A stretch of DNA of 32,300 nt from Desulfobacterales bacterium (GTDB lineage Bacteria > Desulfobacterota > Desulfobacteria > Desulfobacterales > SURF-7): contig JANQFQ010000045.1 in NCBI GenBank assembly GCA_028277765.1, positions 1 to 32,300 on the forward strand. Direction: 5' to 3'. This document shows positions 16,593 to 24,873 of this stretch, one piece after another (the first letter of the stretch is position 1; the number at the start of each line of letters is the position of its first letter). Under the pieces are notes generated by a model. The model had not been told where the DNA came from. It saw only the letters and a program-made list of their open reading frames with translations, and ran no database searches. The position numbers and the translations under genes are program-made.

Positions 16593-16704
16593 ATACAGCT
16601 GATTTCATACGTTTAGATCGCGTTATCCTTTCCCATATTTTAGCAACATATGGGATAGCAAAACCGAACAATGCACCGAGCAAGGCTGATAGAATTGTTT
16701 TCAT
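16589..16704 (-). pseudogene. 5' part of the gene split by the IS3 element
   Basis: An ATG at 16704 with a strong GAGGGA ribosome-binding site opens MKTILSALLGALFGFAIPYV, a membrane anchor, followed by the basic KIWERITRSKRMK, and is open into the insertion sequence at 16588. It provides 38 codons plus two bases that join in frame to the 3' part. The host protein would be anchored by its N-terminus with the charged helical part in the cytoplasm. Confidence 0.7.
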
Positions 16705-16814
16705 TTATTCCCTCAAAAATTTCATAGTGGTTACACCTTAAAACTTAAATTTTTATATAACATCTAAGTTTTAACTGGCACTATATGTAATGTCAAATCC
16801 AGACTTATACATAT

Positions 16815-16845
16815 AAAGGCAGGACCTTTCGGCCCTGCCTTTTTT
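16815..16845. terminator. rho-independent terminator downstream of hsp20, possibly bidirectional
   Basis: AAAGGCAGG-A-CC (16815-16826), a TTTC loop and GG-C-CCTGCCTTT (16831-16842) pair with one mismatch, followed by T's on the plus strand (to 16845). On the minus strand the hairpin follows the hsp20 stop by 20 bases and has a TTTAT tail. Confidence 0.65.
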
Positions 16846-16864
16846 GGGGGAGTGGTGCCTTATA

Positions 16865-17305
16865 CTACGCTTTGATTTCGATTTTCTTTGGTTCTTCTTT
16901 TTCAGATTTTGGTACAGTCAGCTTGAGAACACCGTCTTTGTATGCGGCATCGATTTTATCAGCTACAACGTCTCTAGGCATTCTAAAGCTTCTTGAGAAT
17001 GAGCCGTATCTGCTTTCTCTGCAGTGGTAACATTCATCTTCTTTTTCTTCGTCAATTTTTTTCTCGCCTTTTATTGTTAACAGGCCTTCAGTGTAAGTTA
17101 CATCAACATCATCTTTGCCCATGCCTGGGACTTCTGCGCGTATGATAAACGCTTCATCAGTTTCTGAAATATCAAAGTTGGGTACCCATTCACTATCTAC
17201 ACGTGAAGAATATGGAACACTAAAACCGTTAAAAAAGCGATCAATCATACCTCTTTCGGGCCAGCCAAGCCAGCCGTGATGTCTTAATGATGGCAATAGT
17301 GTCAT
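16865..17305 (-). CDS. small heat-shock protein (Hsp20 / alpha-crystallin)
   Basis: A 146-aa ATP-independent chaperone that holds unfolding proteins in the cytoplasm. The alpha-crystallin domain spans about 40-135: VPNFDISETDEAFIIRAEVPGM, the DDVDVTYTEGLLTIKGEK strands, the SFSRSFRMP motif and the AAYKDGVLKLTVPK (A-x-x-x-x-GVL) signature; the C-terminal tail has EPKKIEIKA, carrying an IEI like the I-x-I oligomerisation motif. A near-perfect Shine-Dalgarno, AAGGAGGTGATC, places the start at ATG 17305 rather than the GTG at 17314, which overlaps that sequence. The 5' leader has a small hairpin (AGCAGT/ACTGCT, 17356-17377). It is followed by its own terminator. Confidence 0.93.
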   Translation of the reverse strand: MTLLPSLRHHGWLGWPERGMIDRFFNGFSVPYSSRVDSEWVPNFDISETDEAFIIRAEVPGMGKDDVDVTYTEGLLTIKGEKKIDEEKEDECYHCRESRYGSFSRSFRMPRDVVADKIDAAYKDGVLKLTVPKSEKEEPKKIEIKA

Positions 17306-17966
17306 ACTGATCACCTCCTTTAAAAAGATATACTCTTTTCTTAATAATATATTTAAGCAGTTTTATTTTTTACTGCTGTTTGAAAATAAAATAATCATTC
17401 TGTTCAACCGGTCAAGGGTTGCGTGTGATTTTTTTATTTTGTCGGTTATTGGATTATGAGCACCCAGGATTTTACTTGCTTTTTCACCACAGAGCTACGG
17501 AGTACACGGAGGAATTTTTCTTTTAAAAAATCGGGAGGCGACGATTTTTTAAAAACATCCAGCCTACGGCGTTCGGGGTGCTGTTTCGCACCAAGTATGA
17601 TTATTATCGAGAAGCGATTAGGGTATTTCATGTTAAAGGCAAAAGTTTCGTATGAATAGTAAACGACACTATTCAACTCAACAATTTGATACACTTTTGT
17701 TCCCTAATAATATACAAATTAAATGTTACGTCCCTTTCGGCATAAAACAAGCTGATATTACAACAGGTTATCGCCTGTGGTTGTTTGGCACAGTTCTTGG
17801 ATATTCTGTTTATATTGTTTTGGACATTTGAAAATTTCGTATTTTTGATTTGTTTCGGATTTCGGTATTCGATATTCGGATTTTATGAAATGAAGGCGAG
17901 CAAATAGTACTTGGTTTAAATTTAAGATCTGAATTTAAATCGCTGATAAAATAAAGGGGATGGAAT
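17306..17966. other. gene-poor spacer with dispersed repeats
   Basis: Contains the hsp20 leader, a CACCACAGAG...ACACGGAGG repeat of a type common between genes (about 17486-17515), the second copy of the TGAATAGT-N7-ACTATTCA palindrome (17653-17675), and half of the ATTTCGGATTTGTTTCG repeat (about 17817-17885). Frames here of 60-67 codons run through these repeats and are not supported as genes. Confidence 0.6.
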
Positions 17967-18116
17967 ATGTTTTCATTTACGATATCATTTATTGTTACAG
18001 CATTATTGACCTATTATTGCATAGCGCTGGTTTTAAAAATGAACAAACGGGATGTTGATGAGTATTATACTTGCTATGAATGCAGTGATCTGGATTGTAT
18101 ATGTGTTAAGGAATAA
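17967..18116 (+). CDS. Cys-tailed membrane microprotein (49 aa)
   Basis: A short gene below usual cut-offs. The product has one transmembrane segment at about residues 4-23 (FTISFIVTALLTYYCIALVL), a basic stop-transfer KMNKRD, and an acidic tail with four cysteines: C36, C39, C44 and C46 (TCYECSDLDCICVKE). The ATG has GGGGATGG seven bases upstream, stronger than the alternative ATG at 17962 whose frame closes early. The C-x2-C-x4-C-x-C tail could bind a metal or form disulfides; I do not know the family. It stands alone between repeat-filled spacers. Confidence 0.5.
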   Translation: MFSFTISFIVTALLTYYCIALVLKMNKRDVDEYYTCYECSDLDCICVKE

Positions 18117-18685
18117 ATATTTTTTTAATAATTAGTGCCTAAAGTTGTGGTATCGCTTCGCTCTGTCAGTATTTAAGAACCGTGGTCGTGATCGAAAATG
18201 GTGGGCACAGCCCACCCTACAACGTACTAAAATGCCTTGTGGTATCGCTTCGCTCTGTCAATTTTTAATAAAGTCGTGATCGGGTTAGAAACAGTTATCA
18301 GTGAATAGTAATCAGTGACTAGGAAGTGACGTAGGGGTAGGTTCATAATCTGGCAAACCTGGAGATAGCGGGATAAGTTGTATGGACGGGATTTCCCGCT
18401 TAACAGGTTTTCATCTAGTATCTAGCATCCCCGCTAAACAGCAGCGGGATCTCCGTTTCACTACGACCAGCCATCCAGTATCCAGGATCTAGCAATAAGT
18501 GCCTTGTGGTATCGCTTTGCTCTGTCATTTAAAAAAAAGCCATACTCAGTGACCAAAGGAAGCGGTGCATATAATCGTATTTGATAGGAATTTTTCTTGT
18601 TTTGTGAAGTACTGTAAGATAAAAGTTCAAAAAGCTTACCTGATAAACAGATGAGAATTATCATAACATTTACCTGGAGTGACAT
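18117..18685. repeat. repeat-filled spacer upstream of korA
   Basis: Three copies of a GTATCGCTTYGCTCTGTCA repeat (about 18149-18168, 18241-18260, 18509-18527), the first two followed by GTCGTGATCG. Also an inverted GGTGGGC-acag-CCCACC hairpin (about 18200-18216), a TAATCAGTGA-type motif near 18310, and one inverted copy of the GGTCGTAGTGAAACGGAGAT / CCCGCT hairpin cassette (18430-18470). The CACTGAGTATGGC region to 18685 shows only the korA ribosome-binding site. No gene is supported. Confidence 0.7.
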
Positions 18686-20386
18686 ATGGGATTCGACTTA
18701 TCAATAAAAGTCGGCGGAGAAGCCGGACAGGGTATTCAAACTGTAGGGGATATTATCGCGGCCGTATGCGGATCAGCCGGCATGTATCTGATGGCAATAA
18801 ACGATTTTGAATCACGGGTAAGGGGCGGCCACAGCTTTTTCCAGATAAGGATAAGCGATACATGTGTAAACGCGCCAAGCCTTGAGATCAGTCTTTTGCT
18901 GGCATTAAACAAAAGGACATATGAGCTGCACAAAGGAGAGATGACTGACGGAGGAATGATTCTCGGTGATAGTGAGATTTTTTCAGAAGATAAGGATGTT
19001 ACCTGTGTGCCTGCAAATGACCTGGCTGCGAAAGCGGGCGGAAAGATATTTTCAAACACTGTTATGGCAGGTGCCTGCCTTTCTCTTCTTGGGGCGCCTT
19101 TTGAAGTTTTTAGAAAGGTTTTAACGGAAAGGTTTAAAAGCAAGGGATCTGACATTGTTGAAAAAAATGTTACAGCCGCGCGTTTAGGGTATGATGCAGT
19201 AGAGGATACAGATTTTCGTCTTGCACCTGAGTGGACCAGTCTGGATAGCAAGGGGATGATAATAAACGGCGCACAGGCTGTTGCACTGGGTGCTCTTGCT
19301 GGTGATTGCCGTTTAGCGGCATTTTATCCCATGTCACCGGCAACCTCTGTTATGAGGTATTTAACAGGCATGGCCGAAGATTTCCCGATTATTGTTGAAC
19401 AGGTTGAGGATGAAATAGCGGCTGTCAATATGATAACAGGGGCGTCTTTTGCTGGCGTGCGTGCCATGACGTCCACATCAGGGGGCGGTTTCTGCCTTAT
19501 GGTCGAAGGCCTCGGCCTAGCGGGCATTACCGAAACCCCTATTGTCATTGTAAACGCCCAGCGTCCAGGGCCGGCAACAGGTCTTCCCACCAGGACAGCC
19601 CAGGGAGACCTGCAGTTTGTTATCAATGCGTCCCAGGACGAATTCCCCAGGTTTGTATTTGCGCCGGGTACACCTGAAGAGGCCTTTCAACTGACTATCA
19701 AAGCATTCCATCTGTCTCAAAAGTACCAAGTACCTGCCATTATTCTTACGGACCAGCACCTCCATGATTCCCTGTTTATTGCGGACAGGGGGGCGTTTAA
19801 TATTCCGCGGGAAATTGAGCGATTCATTATAAATGACAGTGACATGGAGAACCCGGCAGAATATAAAAGGTTTGCTTTTGCTTCGAACGGTATCTCGCCA
19901 AGAGCGCTTCCCTGCATGGGGAAGGCTATTGTCAGGGCCACTGGCAATGAACATACGGAGGACGGGCATATCAGCGAGGATGCTGAAAACAGATTTAAAA
20001 TGGTAAATAAGAGAAACGCAAAGATTTCAAGAATGGTAAGCGAATTAAATCCGCCTGAAGCATTATATGCAGACAGCAGGATAATCCTTGCAGAGTGGGG
20101 GTCACCCAAAGGGGCAGTAAGAGAATCTGTCGACATCATGAGGGATGATGGACTGGACGTTGGATGTCTTCATTTTTCGGAACTTTGGCCGTTTCCCGCG
20201 GAAGAGGTAAGGAAAATGCTAAAAGGGAAAGATATCATAACTGTTGAGCAGAATAGTACATCCCAGCTCAGCCGGTTGATCACCGAACAGACAGGGATAT
20301 TCAGTAAAGGGTCTGTTTTAAGGTATGACGGCAGGCCGTTTTATCCGGAAGATATTGCAGAAGAAATAAAAACAAATATGGAGTAA
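18686..20386 (+). CDS. korA: 2-oxoglutarate:ferredoxin oxidoreductase, fused gamma-alpha subunit
   Basis: A 566-aa subunit of a 2-oxoacid:ferredoxin oxidoreductase, which with KorB converts 2-oxoglutarate and CoA to succinyl-CoA, CO2 and reduced ferredoxin. The N-terminal gamma-type domain (about 1-180) begins with VGGEAGQGIQTVGDIIA and has DFESRVRGGHSFFQIR; the alpha domain (about 190-560) begins NGAQAVALGAL and contains YPMSPATSVM, EQVEDEIAAVNMITGASFAG, TSTSGGGFCLM and GPATGLPTRTAQGDL. This gamma-alpha fusion is typical of KorA; another 2-oxoacid substrate cannot be excluded from sequence. GGAGTGACAT precedes the ATG. It is four bases from korB, and no ferredoxin subunit gene is adjacent. 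Confidence 0.88.
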   Translation: MGFDLSIKVGGEAGQGIQTVGDIIAAVCGSAGMYLMAINDFESRVRGGHSFFQIRISDTCVNAPSLEISLLLALNKRTYELHKGEMTDGGMILGDSEIFSEDKDVTCVPANDLAAKAGGKIFSNTVMAGACLSLLGAPFEVFRKVLTERFKSKGSDIVEKNVTAARLGYDAVEDTDFRLAPEWTSLDSKGMIINGAQAVALGALAGDCRLAAFYPMSPATSVMRYLTGMAEDFPIIVEQVEDEIAAVNMITGASFAGVRAMTSTSGGGFCLMVEGLGLAGITETPIVIVNAQRPGPATGLPTRTAQGDLQFVINASQDEFPRFVFAPGTPEEAFQLTIKAFHLSQKYQVPAIILTDQHLHDSLFIADRGAFNIPREIERFIINDSDMENPAEYKRFAFASNGISPRALPCMGKAIVRATGNEHTEDGHISEDAENRFKMVNKRNAKISRMVSELNPPEALYADSRIILAEWGSPKGAVRESVDIMRDDGLDVGCLHFSELWPFPAEEVRKMLKGKDIITVEQNSTSQLSRLITEQTGIFSKGSVLRYDGRPFYPEDIAEEIKTNME

Positions 20387-20390
20387 TATT

Positions 20391-21245
20391 ATGGTAGATA
20401 TTAAGGACTATGACTGCGCGTATGAAAATAAGTGGTGCCCGGGATGCGGCAATTTTTCGATCCTGTCATCCATGAAAGAGGCCCTTGTAAAGCTCGATAT
20501 ATCCCCGGAACAGATACTGATTGTATCTGGTATTGGCCAGGCCGCGAAAACTCCCCATTTCCTAAAGTGCAATATGTTTCATACGCTTCATGGACGGGCT
20601 CTACCCATTGCCACTGGCGCTAAAGTCGCAAATCATGACCTCACCATACTGGTCAACTCTGGAGATGGTGACTGCTACGGTGAGGGAGGTAACCATTTTA
20701 TTAGTGCGGTAAGAAGGAATATTGACCTGACACTCCTGGTTCATAACAATCAGGTTTACGGTCTTACAAAAGGGCAGGCTTCACCCACTTCAGACCCGGG
20801 GATGATAACGCCTCTGCAACCTTCTGGTGTTATTTCATCTTCATTTAATCCTCTGGCCGTGGCCCTCTCCTTGGGAGGCGGTTTTGTGGCACGCGGGTTT
20901 ACCGGTGATCCAGAACAATTGTCAGGGCTTATTCAACAAGGGATAATGTATAATGGATTCGCGCTCATTGATATCCTCCAGCCATGCATCTCTTTTAATA
21001 AGGTGAATACCTTTGGGTGGTATAAGAAAAGGGTTTATGACCTTTCAAAAGAAGGATACGCGCCTGATAGTTTTGAAAAGGCGATACAGCTTTCAATGGA
21101 ATGGGGAGAAAAAATACCAACAGGGATTCTTTATAAAAAAGAAGGGGTTTCTTTTACAGAGAGGATTGAGACGCTGAAAAGCGGGACGCTGTTGTCAAGG
21201 GAGTATGATCCAATGGCTGTTGAGAAGGTGATTGGGAGGATCTAG
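20391..21245 (+). CDS. korB: 2-oxoglutarate:ferredoxin oxidoreductase, beta (TPP) subunit
   Basis: A 284-aa subunit that binds thiamine diphosphate. It starts with the conserved WCPGCG motif (C16, C19), has GIGQAAKTPHF and HGRALPIATG, and the TPP/Mg motif runs from SGDGDCYGEGGNHFISAVRR to NNQVYGLTKGQASPTS. The ribosome-binding GGAG lies in the end of korA, so the two are translated together. The stop is followed at once by the composite repeat at 21246, which contains hairpins able to end transcription. The assignment to a KorB-type enzyme is firm; the 2-oxoglutarate preference follows from the family and the TCA context. Confidence 0.9.
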   Translation: MVDIKDYDCAYENKWCPGCGNFSILSSMKEALVKLDISPEQILIVSGIGQAAKTPHFLKCNMFHTLHGRALPIATGAKVANHDLTILVNSGDGDCYGEGGNHFISAVRRNIDLTLLVHNNQVYGLTKGQASPTSDPGMITPLQPSGVISSSFNPLAVALSLGGGFVARGFTGDPEQLSGLIQQGIMYNGFALIDILQPCISFNKVNTFGWYKKRVYDLSKEGYAPDSFEKAIQLSMEWGEKIPTGILYKKEGVSFTERIETLKSGTLLSREYDPMAVEKVIGRI

Positions 21246-21551
21246 GTGCTAGATGCTGGTTGCTAGATGCTAGATCGCTGGTCGTAGTGAAGCGGAGATC
21301 CCGCTGTTGTTTAGCGGGAATGGCTGGTCGTAGTGAAACGGAGATTCCGCTTCTTTTTAGCGGGGATGCTAGATTAGGAAAAATCCGAAATCCGAAATCC
21401 GAAACTCGAAACAAATAAGAATGACCGAAATTCAAATATTCAAAACAATACAAGATGAACAACGGAATACAAATAAACAATGGATTGAGGAATTAAACAA
21501 AAAAATGGTGTAAGGGCGGGTCGCGACCCGCTCGGTCTGGGGATTTAGCAG
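21246..21551 (+). repeat. composite repeat cassette, copy A
   Basis: Order: CTAGATGCTGG/CTAGATCGCTGG stutter, two tandem GGTCGTAGTGAARCGGAGAT hairpins with CCCGCT...AGCGGG arms (21279-21320, 21325-21364), AAATCCGAAATCCGAAA tract (21380-21412), a 30-codon open frame (21421-21513), a GCGGGTCGCGACCCGC palindrome (21516-21531) and CGGTCTGGGGATTTAGCAG. The same parts recur in the same order at 28354-28603. The remainder to 21750 has a GTTGGGTT...AACCCAAC inverted repeat (about 21622-21643) and no gene. Confidence 0.85.
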
Positions 21552-21750
21552 GAGACTGTTTACATTTGTTGGGTTTCGCCTTTGGAACTAGTTGTACAGT
21601 TAATAACACATTTTGTAGGTTGGGTTAAGGTGTTCAACCCAACACAGGCAAGTCGGCAACCTACTATGCTGAGTGCAGATTGCTTGATACTGAATCAAAT
21701 ATCTAGGGCAAATTTTAATACAGTTGTATAAAACATATTAAGGAAGTCAA

Positions 21751-23139
21751 ATGGAAAAACATATGAATGAAACTCGTACTGAGAAAGATTCCATGGGCGA
21801 GGTACAGGTGCCGGAAGATGCTTATTATTCGGCAAGCACCCAGAGGGCGGTTGAGAATTTTCCGATCAGTGGGAATACCATGCCGAATGAATTTATTTAT
21901 ACTGTGGCCCTGATTAAACAATGCGCAGCCCAGGCGAATTGCGAGAACGGACTCCTGGAAAAAGATATGTCTGACGCAATTATACAGGTGTGCGTAGAGA
22001 TTGTAGAAGGAAATTTTGATTCTGATTTCCCAGTGGATGTGTTTCAGACCGGCTCAGGAACCTCCACGAACATGAATATGAATGAAGTTATTGCCTCGCG
22101 AGCCAATGAAATACTTATCGGTGATAAGGACGGAAAGTCTTTTGTTCACCCCAATGATCATGTCAACCTCTGCCAGTCGAGTAATGATGTTATCCCAACA
22201 GCCATCCATATCACGGCCATGATTTTAATCCGGCATAGCCTTATACCTTCCCTGCGGACGCTCTTTACGCGTTTGCAGGAGAAAGCCAAAGAATTCAAGG
22301 CCGTTGAAAAAATTGGAAGAACCCATTTGCAGGATGCTGTGCCAATAACCCTTGGGCAGGAATTTGCCGGCTATGCGCGGCAGGTGGCATTGGGCACTAA
22401 AAGACTGCTCAATGCGGGGGAGAGTTTGAGTGAACTGGCTCTGGGTGGAACAGCCGTGGGGAACGGCCTGAATGCCCACCCAGTATTTTCAGAAAAGGTG
22501 ATTGACCTTATTTCCATAAAAACCGGGATCGATTTTAAAGAGGCAAAAGACCATTTTCAAGCGCAGTCTACACAAGATGTGGCTGTGGAGGCTAGTGGTG
22601 TATTGAAAAGCATCGCTGTAAGTTTCTACAAGATCGCGAATGATATACGCCTCCTTGGATCTGGCCCCAGGTGTGGGTTAAACGAGATATCCCTGCCGTC
22701 ACTTCAGCCCGGCTCATCAATTATGCCTGGAAAGGTGAATCCCGTTATCCCAGAAGCAGTTATACAGGCAGCAGCTCAGGTGATCGGGAACGATGCGGCC
22801 ATAACTGTAGGGGGCCTGGGAGGATATCTGGAACTGAACACTATGCTGCCGCTTATCGCGGTCAATCTCGTTAATTCAATTAAACTTCTCTCTTCTACCG
22901 GTACGGTTTTTGCAGAAAAATGTATTAAAGGAATTAAAGCAAATCCTGATGTGTGCTCGGGAAACGTAGAAAAAAGCCTTGCCATGGCAACTCTGCTGGT
23001 CCCTCACGTTGGATACGACAGGGCCGCGGAAATCGCGAAAAAGGCGTATGAAGAAGGAAAAACAATTAAAGAAGTTGTAACAGAGGATAAGGTACTTACA
23101 GAGAGCCAGATTAAAGAGGTTTTTAATCATAATGAATAG
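21751..23139 (+). CDS. fumC: fumarate hydratase, class II
   Basis: A 462-aa enzyme interconverting fumarate and malate without an iron-sulfur cluster. Family landmarks in order: TEKDSMGEVQVPEDAYYSA, QRAVENFPISG, FQTGSGTSTNMNMNEV, VHPNDHVNLCQSSNDVIPTA, KIGRTHLQDAVPITLGQE-like IGRTHLQDAVPITLGQEF and the superfamily signature GSSIMPGKVNP at about 321-331. The related aspartases share the signature, but the ENFPISG start and LQDAVPITLGQE block fit fumarase. AAGGAAGT precedes the ATG at 21751; the next Met (residue 5) is a possible alternative. Its last eight bases overlap the trxC gene, so fumarase and redox genes form one operon. Confidence 0.92.
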   Translation: MEKHMNETRTEKDSMGEVQVPEDAYYSASTQRAVENFPISGNTMPNEFIYTVALIKQCAAQANCENGLLEKDMSDAIIQVCVEIVEGNFDSDFPVDVFQTGSGTSTNMNMNEVIASRANEILIGDKDGKSFVHPNDHVNLCQSSNDVIPTAIHITAMILIRHSLIPSLRTLFTRLQEKAKEFKAVEKIGRTHLQDAVPITLGQEFAGYARQVALGTKRLLNAGESLSELALGGTAVGNGLNAHPVFSEKVIDLISIKTGIDFKEAKDHFQAQSTQDVAVEASGVLKSIAVSFYKIANDIRLLGSGPRCGLNEISLPSLQPGSSIMPGKVNPVIPEAVIQAAAQVIGNDAAITVGGLGGYLELNTMLPLIAVNLVNSIKLLSSTGTVFAEKCIKGIKANPDVCSGNVEKSLAMATLLVPHVGYDRAAEIAKKAYEEGKTIKEVVTEDKVLTESQIKEVFNHNE

Positions 23140-23575
23140 CTTTATTATAAAATGTGAAAAATGCGGGACAAAGAACCGAATTCCACGGGACAGGTTAAAC
23201 GATAATCCAATATGCGGCAAATGCAAAGAATTGTTGCCGACTGTAAGTATATATGACCGGCCAGTGGATATCACTGACCAAACATTCTACGATGAAGTGA
23301 TATCTCATCCTGGGCCTGTCCTTGTGGACTGCTGGGCACCCTGGTGCGGACCTTGCCGTTCAATAGGACCGGTTCTTGAAGAGCTGGCAAAAGATTATGC
23401 TGGCAGAGTAAAAATAGCAAAACTGAATGTGGATGAAAACAAGGGAACAGCTGCCCAGTTCAGCATCAGAAGTATCCCGACTATGTTGTTTTTCAAAAAC
23501 GGGGAAAAAGTAAATACCGCCGTAGGCGCACTTCCAAAAAAAGAGATTATTAAACATTTGGAAGGGATAGTTTAA
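23132..23575 (+). CDS. trxC: thioredoxin 2-type protein with N-terminal zinc ribbon
   Basis: A 147-aa cytoplasmic disulfide reductase. The N-terminal 30 residues hold a zinc ribbon (CEKCGTKNRIP, ICGKCKE), the mark of TrxC. The thioredoxin domain follows, with the active site WCGPC at 71-75 in VDCWAPWCGPCRSIGP and the cis-proline region RSIPTMLFFKNGE. It starts inside the end of fumC. With a nitroreductase, a glutaredoxin and a ferredoxin-thioredoxin reductase catalytic subunit just downstream, it is the likely acceptor of electrons from ferredoxin in this operon; that pairing is inferred. Confidence 0.92.
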   Translation: MNSFIIKCEKCGTKNRIPRDRLNDNPICGKCKELLPTVSIYDRPVDITDQTFYDEVISHPGPVLVDCWAPWCGPCRSIGPVLEELAKDYAGRVKIAKLNVDENKGTAAQFSIRSIPTMLFFKNGEKVNTAVGALPKKEIIKHLEGIV

Positions 23576-23593
23576 TATGAAAGGAGGTTCGTT

Positions 23594-24223
23594 ATGAACT
23601 TTGAAGATATTGTTAACAGCAGAAGAGCTGTTAATTTTTTTGATAAAGATAAAGATGTTTCAGAAGAGTTATTAAGAGAAATGGTGGAACTGGCGGCAAA
23701 GTCGCCTTCGGGCTTCAACCTTCAGCCCTGGAACATGATTGTATTAAGAGACAGTGAGAGCAAGGGGCGGCTTCAGAAACTCGCCTGGGACCAGCCCAAG
23801 GTGAGTGAAGCTCCTATTGCACTGATTATTCTAGCAGATATTGACGGATGGAAAGAGGAAAATAAAACTGTTGAGAAAGTTTTCCTGGAGAATGTCAAGG
23901 CAGGCATCATGTCTGAAGAGCAGCGGGAGTGGTTCAAAAACGCACGGGATTCTATTTACGGTGACAGTAGAGATAAACAACTGGCATTTGCCTGCAAGAA
24001 TACCGGTTTTTTTGCCATGACGCTTATGCTGGCTGCCAAGAGTCTCGGCCTTGATACCCACCCTATGGACGGATTTGATCATGAGGGCGTTATCAAAGAG
24101 TTTAATATCCCAGACAATTACTGGATTCCCCTATTGCTTGCGGTCGGATATTTTGATAAGGATAAGCAACTTTATCCGCCAAAATGGCGGAAGTCGTATG
24201 ATGAGATAGTAGTGGAGTTTTAA
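23594..24223 (+). CDS. nitroreductase-family flavoprotein
   Basis: A 209-aa FMN enzyme of the nitroreductase superfamily, which reduces quinones, nitro groups or other small substrates with NAD(P)H. Signature features: the N-terminal SRRAVNFFDKD (a basic RR-V FMN phosphate contact), AAKSPSGFNLQPWNMIV, and the C-terminal AAKSLGLDTHPMDGFDHEGV followed by IPLLLAVGYFD. The natural substrate is unknown. AAAGGAGG lies just before the ATG. It lies between trxC and the glutaredoxin gene with gaps of 18 and 4 bases, so is co-transcribed. Confidence 0.88.
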   Translation: MNFEDIVNSRRAVNFFDKDKDVSEELLREMVELAAKSPSGFNLQPWNMIVLRDSESKGRLQKLAWDQPKVSEAPIALIILADIDGWKEENKTVEKVFLENVKAGIMSEEQREWFKNARDSIYGDSRDKQLAFACKNTGFFAMTLMLAAKSLGLDTHPMDGFDHEGVIKEFNIPDNYWIPLLLAVGYFDKDKQLYPPKWRKSYDEIVVEF

Positions 24224-24227
24224 TAAA

Positions 24228-24482
24228 ATGACTGAATTTGATATAAAAGTATTTTCATTGAGTACGTGCGGCCACTGCAAATCAACAAAGAGGTTTCTTG
24301 GTGAGTGCGCGGTGGAATACGATTTTGTGGATGTTGACACACTGGACAAAGAAGAGAGGGAAGCAATCCTTGAAGATGTTAAGCAGCTTAATCCAAAATG
24401 TTCTTTTCCTACGATAAAAATCGGTGAAACAGTGATTGTGGGATACAGGGAAGATGAAATTAAAAAAGCGCTGGGATTATAA
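24228..24482 (+). CDS. glutaredoxin-family protein
   Basis: An 84-aa glutaredoxin-like dithiol protein: active site CGHC at residues 14-17 in FSLSTCGHCKSTKRFL, and the later CSFPTIKIGETVIVGYRE with the cis-proline (FPTI) and the GY turn of the family. It has no GSH-binding hints beyond the fold. Its last base is the first base of the ftrB start codon (TAATGG), a tight translational link suggesting that it is a substrate of that reductase rather than of glutathione. Confidence 0.87.
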   Translation: MTEFDIKVFSLSTCGHCKSTKRFLGECAVEYDFVDVDTLDKEEREAILEDVKQLNPKCSFPTIKIGETVIVGYREDEIKKALGL

Positions 24483-24811
24483 TGGACATTCAAAACCTGT
24501 ACGAAAAGCTTAAATCGATTCAAAAAGCAAAGGGGTATTATTTTAATCAGGACCGAGAAAAGGTTTTTGAACTTCTTGAGGCCCTGGTTTTTAATCGGGA
24601 TCGGTATGGTTATATGGCATGCCCCTGCAGGCTTGCTTCAGGTGACCGTGATAAAGACGAGGACATCATTTGTCCGTGTGTTTACAGGGAGCCAGATGTA
24701 AAAGAATTTGGAAGCTGCTATTGTAATCTGTATGTGTCGGAAGCATGGAACAAAGAAGAGATCCCCCGGGAGTATGTGCCTGAGCGGAGACCGGCGGAAA
24801 AGATTTTTTGA
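24482..24811 (+). CDS. ftrB: ferredoxin-thioredoxin reductase, catalytic subunit
   Basis: A 109-aa [4Fe-4S] disulfide reductase subunit that passes electrons from ferredoxin to thioredoxins. The three Cys pairs are visible in order: ACPCRLASGDRDKDEDIIC, CPCVYREPD and GSCYCNLYVS, the spacing used by bacterial and archaeal members rather than by plant FTR. No gene for the variable subunit is present, as is usual outside photosynthetic organisms. Start overlap with the glutaredoxin gene and closeness to trxC support a ferredoxin-to-Trx/Grx relay. It ends the operon; the following spacer has a long inverted repeat. Confidence 0.9.
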   Translation: MDIQNLYEKLKSIQKAKGYYFNQDREKVFELLEALVFNRDRYGYMACPCRLASGDRDKDEDIICPCVYREPDVKEFGSCYCNLYVSEAWNKEEIPREYVPERRPAEKIF

Positions 24812-24873
24812 GCCAGAGCCTGAAACCTGAGTGCTTATAATGTGAAATCGATGTGGGATATTGGAGATTATAC

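Noticed and set aside
17306..17345. fourU-type RNA thermometer in the hsp20 leader
   Set aside because: A CTTTTTAAAGGAGG run could pair U's with the Shine-Dalgarno, but the stem would be only three or four pairs; not supportable without folding and covariation.
17456..17659. 67-codon plus-strand frame
   Set aside because: Runs through a CACAGAG...CACGGAGG intergenic repeat; composition is not protein-like.
17652..17831. 59-codon frame starting MNSKRHYSTQ
   Set aside because: Its start is the palindromic repeat also present at 10809, where the same residues arise in an unrelated frame, and its end lies in another repeat; no ribosome-binding site.
18461..18685. 74-codon minus-strand frame before korA
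   Set aside because: Lies over two repeat families and the korA leader, with no ribosome-binding site.
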